Below are positions 6,994 to 9,223 of a stretch of 9,223 bases of DNA, in pieces. Positions within the stretch are counted from its first letter, which is position 1, and every line of letters begins with the position of its first letter. The stretch spans positions 1 to 9,223 of the forward strand of contig CAJWKX010000027.1 of NCBI GenBank assembly GCA_913043015.1, in the 5' to 3' direction. This stretch comes from an uncultured Candidatus Pelagibacter sp. (GTDB lineage Bacteria; Pseudomonadota; Alphaproteobacteria; Pelagibacterales; Pelagibacteraceae). The position numbers and the translations under genes are program-made. Under the pieces are notes generated by a model, which was not told the DNA's origin, did no database searches, and worked only from the letters and a program-made list of their open reading frames with translations.

Positions 6994-7488
6994 ATGTTAA
7001 TAATAGGAATAGATCCAGGAATTTCAGGCGCAATTTGCTTTTTCGAAAATGGTGAAATCAAAGATATTATTGAAATGCCAAATATGGCTGACGGAAAAAA
7101 AAATAAAAGACAAATAAATGGCCCTCAGATTTTCAATGAAATTTCAGTTAGAATAAAAGGTATTCCGAAAAAAGATGTTTTGGTTGTAATGGAGCAAGTT
7201 TCAGCAATGCCAGGCCAAGGGGTTACAAGCATGTTTAACTTTGGCCAATCCTTTGGCGTTATTAAGGGAGTATGTTCTGCGATGCAATTATCCATGTACT
7301 TTGTAAGGCCAACGAAATGGAAAAAATATTATAGTTTAATTAAATGTGAAAAAGATGCTAGTAGAACTAAAGTAATTGAAATTTTTCCTTATATTTCTTC
7401 GAAATTATCCAGAAAAAAAGACTCAAACAAAGCTGATGCAATTTTAATTGCTAGTTTTTTTCACAATACTTATCAAAGAGCAGAATAA
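6994..7488 (+). CDS. RuvC-like Holliday junction resolvase, divergent (phage-type) branch
   Basis: A 164-residue RNase H-fold nuclease at the position normally held by ruvC, predicted to cut Holliday junctions during recombination. GIDPG begins at residue 5 with catalytic Asp7. The second acidic motif is VVMEQVS with Glu67. The C-terminal motif is RKKDSNKADAILIA with Asp143 and Asp148, so a four-acid site is plausible. It differs from standard RuvC in having the MPNMADGKKNKRQINGPQI segment (28-46), AMPGQGVTSMFNFGQSFGVI (71-90), the block VRPTKWKKYYSLI (104-116), and EKDASR...FP before the final acids. The last two acids are five apart, whereas E. coli RuvC has Asp138 and Asp141, three apart. 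These traits match RuvC-like proteins I associate with phages and with many bacterial hypothetical proteins. The start at the first β strand is the only reasonable one. Junction resolution is inferred, not shown. Confidence 0.82.
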   Translation: MLIIGIDPGISGAICFFENGEIKDIIEMPNMADGKKNKRQINGPQIFNEISVRIKGIPKKDVLVVMEQVSAMPGQGVTSMFNFGQSFGVIKGVCSAMQLSMYFVRPTKWKKYYSLIKCEKDASRTKVIEIFPYISSKLSRKKDSNKADAILIASFFHNTYQRAE

Positions 7489-7542
7489 ACTTTATTTTCA
7501 CAAGTCAAATTGATGACACATTTTAGTGTGAAACCTTTCAAA

Positions 7543-8217
7543 ATGGAAGCTGATATCACATCACAAGCAGTAGGATTTGCCAGTAGTGCAGATTTTTCTA
7601 TTGTTAACTTGTTTTTAAGAGCAGACATTATTGTAAAATCTGTAATTGTTATTTTAATTGCAGCATCAATTTATTCTTGGGCAATTATAATTGATAAATA
7701 TAGACTTTTTAAAAAAATAAATAAAAGTTCAGAAGAATTTGAAGATAAATTTTGGAGATCAAAATCTGCTGAGTCTTTTTATAATAGTTTGCCAGCTAAT
7801 ATAGACGATCCAATGGCCAATGTATTTAAAGGATCTATGCAAGCTGTTATTAAATCAAGATCAAGATCCAATCTATCTGAAAGATTGACAAATATATTGG
7901 AAGTAAGCATAGAAAAACAGATGAATATAATTGATAAAAATTATACTTTCCTTGCAACGGTTGGTTCAACAGCTCCATTCATTGGGTTATTTGGAACTGT
8001 TTGGGGAATCATGAATTCATTTCAATCAATTGCAATATCAAGAAATACAAGTTTAGCTATTGTAGCGCCAGGAATTGCAGAGGCATTATTTGCTACAGCT
8101 CTTGGATTACTTGCTGCTATTCCTGCAGTAGTTGCCTTCAATAAATTTAGTAGTGACTCAAGAAAATATTCTCAAAAATTAGAAAGCTTTTCTAAAAAAT
8201 TTATTTTAATAATTTAA
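7543..8217 (+). CDS. tolQ: Tol-Pal system proton channel subunit TolQ
   Basis: TolQ is the MotA/ExbB-type inner-membrane subunit that, with TolR, uses the proton gradient to energise TolA for outer-membrane constriction. Numbered from the ATG at 7543, it has 224 residues: a short N-terminus, membrane helix 1 (about 29-50, IIVKSVIVILIAASIYSWAI), a cytoplasmic loop, helix 2 (about 136-158) containing the signature TVGSTAPFIGLFGTVWGIM, and helix 3 (about 171-198) with VAPGIAEALFATALGLLAAIPAVVAFN. The frame is also open from TTG 7510 and ATG 7513, which would add 10-11 residues (MTHFSVKPFK). I prefer 7543 because MEADITSQAV resembles typical alphaproteobacterial TolQ starts, but no Shine-Dalgarno decides it. 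The stop is one base before the tolR ATG, so tight coupling is expected. Confidence 0.95.
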   Translation: MEADITSQAVGFASSADFSIVNLFLRADIIVKSVIVILIAASIYSWAIIIDKYRLFKKINKSSEEFEDKFWRSKSAESFYNSLPANIDDPMANVFKGSMQAVIKSRSRSNLSERLTNILEVSIEKQMNIIDKNYTFLATVGSTAPFIGLFGTVWGIMNSFQSIAISRNTSLAIVAPGIAEALFATALGLLAAIPAVVAFNKFSSDSRKYSQKLESFSKKFILII

Positions 8218-8218
8218 A

Positions 8219-8635
8219 ATGGCATTTAAATTAAAACGTTCACTTAGAGAACCAATGAGTGAAATAAATGTAACTCCATTTGTAGACGTAATGCTGGTTT
8301 TATTAATTATCTTCATGGTTACGGCACCTCTACTTACTGTTGGTGTACAAGTAGACTTGCCAGAAACTTCTGCAGACTCTCTACCAGAGGATATAGAACC
8401 TCTTACACTGACAATAAATGCCAAAGGTGAGATTTTTATTCAAGAATCAAAAGTTGAATTTGATAAAATTATTGCAAAAATATTAGCTGTTTCAAAAAAT
8501 AGAACTGACACTAGAATATATGTCAGAGGAGACAAAACTATAAACTATGGAAGAGTTCTAGAAATCATGGGCATGTTGTCAGGTTCTGGCTTTTCTAAAG
8601 TAGCTTTAATATCAGAACCACACAAGGAAAGATAA
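8219..8635 (+). CDS. tolR: Tol-Pal system protein TolR
   Basis: TolR is the ExbD-like partner of TolQ, with a short cytosolic N-terminus, one membrane helix and a periplasmic domain. The 138-residue product has the classic EINVTPFVDVMLVLLIIFMV stretch, with Asp23 as the proton-carrying residue inside the helix (about 20-40). LPET after the helix is typical. The periplasmic part (45-138) has the ExbD/TolR fold pattern, including IYVRGDKTINYGRVLEIMGML and a closing VALISEP. The ATG lies one base after the tolQ stop. The stop is followed, in the same frame, by TTT and then the tolA GTG, so tolR and tolA are separated only by TAA TTT. The Shine-Dalgarno for tolA lies inside the last codons of tolR. 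Confidence 0.97.
   Translation: MAFKLKRSLREPMSEINVTPFVDVMLVLLIIFMVTAPLLTVGVQVDLPETSADSLPEDIEPLTLTINAKGEIFIQESKVEFDKIIAKILAVSKNRTDTRIYVRGDKTINYGRVLEIMGMLSGSGFSKVALISEPHKER
8624..8630 (+). promoter_or_regulatory. Shine-Dalgarno of tolA (AAGGAAA), supports the GTG start
   Basis: AAGGAAA lies within the 3' end of tolR and upstream of the GTG at 8639; the AGGA core is 10 bases from the start codon. It favours GTG 8639 as the tolA start and implies coupling to tolR translation. Confidence 0.5.
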
Positions 8636-8638
8636 TTT

Positions 8639-9223
8639 GTGCACAGGAGCCTTATTATTTCTTTTGGATTGCATACTGCGATGATTATTCTAACTGTATT
8701 AAGTTTACCTTTTTTGTCTAAAAAACCAATTGATTTACCTCCTTTGATTTCTGTTGACTTGATTCAAATATCAGACATTACCAATATACCTTTTGCACCT
8801 AAAGCAAAAAAAATTATAGAAAAATTAAAAAAAGAAAAAGAAAAGTTAGTTTCTGAGCAAGCACCTCCTAAAAAAGTGAAAAAAGAAAATCCTAAATCAG
8901 TTTCTTCGCTAGATGATAAGGTGAAAAAAATACAAGCAGAAGACCCCAAAGCAGTTTCTTCGCTAGATAATAAGGTGAAAAAAATACAAGCAGAAAACCC
9001 TAAAGCAGTTCCTTCACCAGATCAAAAGTTGAACAAAATAGATGAAAAAAAAGCCGAAGCTATTCCTTTACCTAAAAAAAAAATGGAAAAAGTTAAAATG
9101 ACTGAGGAAAAAAAACAAAATCCAGAAAAAGAAGATATAAAAAAAGTTGAAATGACTGAAGAAAAAAAGTTAGTAAAAGAAGATACAAAAGTAAAACAAG
9201 TATCAGAGTTTGAAAAGGAAGAG
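8639..9223 (+). CDS. tolA: TolA, N-terminal part; gene runs off the window
   Basis: TolA is anchored in the inner membrane by its N-terminus and spans the periplasm to contact TolB/Pal. From GTG 8639 the frame is open to the window end (195 residues). Residues about 4-24 (SLIISFGLHTAMIILTVLSLPF) form a single membrane helix containing Ser8-x-x-x-His12, the same SxxxH pattern that E. coli TolA uses to contact TolQR. A short LPPLISVDLI segment follows, then a Lys/Glu-rich region typical of TolA domain II. That region contains tandem repeats of about 18 residues and a second KVxMTEEKK repeat. The C-terminal globular domain lies beyond the window. TTG at 8637 is excluded because its frame stops after 15 codons, and Met15 lies inside the helix. 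Position after tolQ-tolR supports the name; a TonB-like protein is the less likely alternative. Confidence 0.88.
   Translation, partial: MHRSLIISFGLHTAMIILTVLSLPFLSKKPIDLPPLISVDLIQISDITNIPFAPKAKKIIEKLKKEKEKLVSEQAPPKKVKKENPKSVSSLDDKVKKIQAEDPKAVSSLDNKVKKIQAENPKAVPSPDQKLNKIDEKKAEAIPLPKKKMEKVKMTEEKKQNPEKEDIKKVEMTEEKKLVKEDTKVKQVSEFEKEE
8873..9079 (+). repeat. In-frame tandem repeat in tolA (about 54-base unit, four copies of decreasing similarity)
   Basis: Four consecutive units encode a short first copy (8873-8917, 15 codons, KVKKENPKSVSSLDD) and three 18-codon copies. These are 8918-8971 (KVKKIQAEDPKAVSSLDN), 8972-9025 (KVKKIQAENPKAVPSPDQ) and a degenerate 9026-9079 (KLNKIDEKKAEAIPLPKK). Copies two and three are nearly identical at DNA level over their first 40 or so bases, including the stretch AAGGTGAAAAAAATACAAGC, which suggests a recent duplication. 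All copies keep the tolA frame, so the effect is to lengthen the periplasm-spanning rod. Confidence 0.88.

Noticed and set aside
7510..7542. TTG 7510 or ATG 7513 as the tolQ start, and a possible leader hairpin CACA-TTTTAG-TGTG (7517-7530)
   Set aside because: The extra 10-11 residues do not resemble TolQ N-termini, and a 4-base-pair stem is too weak to call a structure. The upstream starts remain possible.
8206..8424. Minus-strand open frame opposite tolR
   Set aside because: tolR on the plus strand has full family motifs, and this frame has none.
8637..8684. TTG 8637 as the tolA start
   Set aside because: Its frame reaches TGA after 15 codons, while GTG 8639 opens the frame with the membrane helix and SxxxH motif.
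8764..8949. Minus-strand open frame opposite tolA
   Set aside because: It is the complement of the Lys-rich tolA repeat region; the Phe/Ser-rich product is an artefact.
8873..9079. CRISPR-like or intergenic repeat array
   Set aside because: The units are direct, contiguous and multiples of three within an open frame, with no spacers. They are protein repeats of TolA.
1..9223. Mobile element, defence system or toxin-antitoxin pair
   Set aside because: I saw no transposase, integrase, terminal inverted repeats, tRNA attachment site or known defence motifs. All frames are explained by core genes; only the RuvC-like gene has a possible phage flavour.

Overview
The window is a dense, strongly AT-rich stretch of core bacterial chromosome. 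It has no rRNA, tRNA, CRISPR array, insertion sequence or phage module that I can see. Gene order and protein character point to an alphaproteobacterium with a small streamlined genome. The alphaproteobacterial hallmarks are a tkt-gap-pgk block, divergent from a zauP-zapA pair followed by 5-FCL, YmdB, YebC, RuvC and Tol genes. The AT-driven Lys/Asn/Ile-rich proteins, tiny intergenic gaps and near absence of Shine-Dalgarno sequences resemble SAR11/Pelagibacterales-type marine bacteria. That placement is inference; no marker here fixes the genus.

Left arm (1-4097, minus strand): transketolase, glyceraldehyde-3-phosphate dehydrogenase and phosphoglycerate kinase (its 3' end is cut off by the window) form one operon read right to left, with 6-base gaps. 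Together they link the non-oxidative pentose-phosphate pathway to triose-phosphate metabolism. The GAPDH carries residues expected of an NADP(H)-using rather than an NAD-using enzyme.

Centre (4098-4152): a 55-base divergent intergenic region holds a symmetric ATTATAAT that could serve as the -10 element in both directions.

Right arm (4153-9223, plus strand): a compact, probably single transcription unit. It encodes a ZauP-like coiled-coil protein and ZapA (Z-ring organisation, overlapping genes), 5-formyltetrahydrofolate cyclo-ligase, a YmdB-family metallophosphoesterase, YebC/TACO1, a RuvC-like nuclease, and TolQ, TolR and the start of TolA (envelope constriction at division). The window therefore brackets two division systems, Z-ring and Tol-Pal, around folate, translation and recombination genes.

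The most notable departures from the expected pattern are these. The RuvC-like protein sits at the ruvC locus but resembles the divergent phage-type RuvC family. The ruvA, ruvB and ybgC genes usual between ruvC and tolQ are absent. There is no room for 6S RNA between zapA and the 5-FCL gene. The GAPDH has a changed coenzyme site. TolA contains young tandem repeats. I found no evidence of a wholly new multi-gene system.
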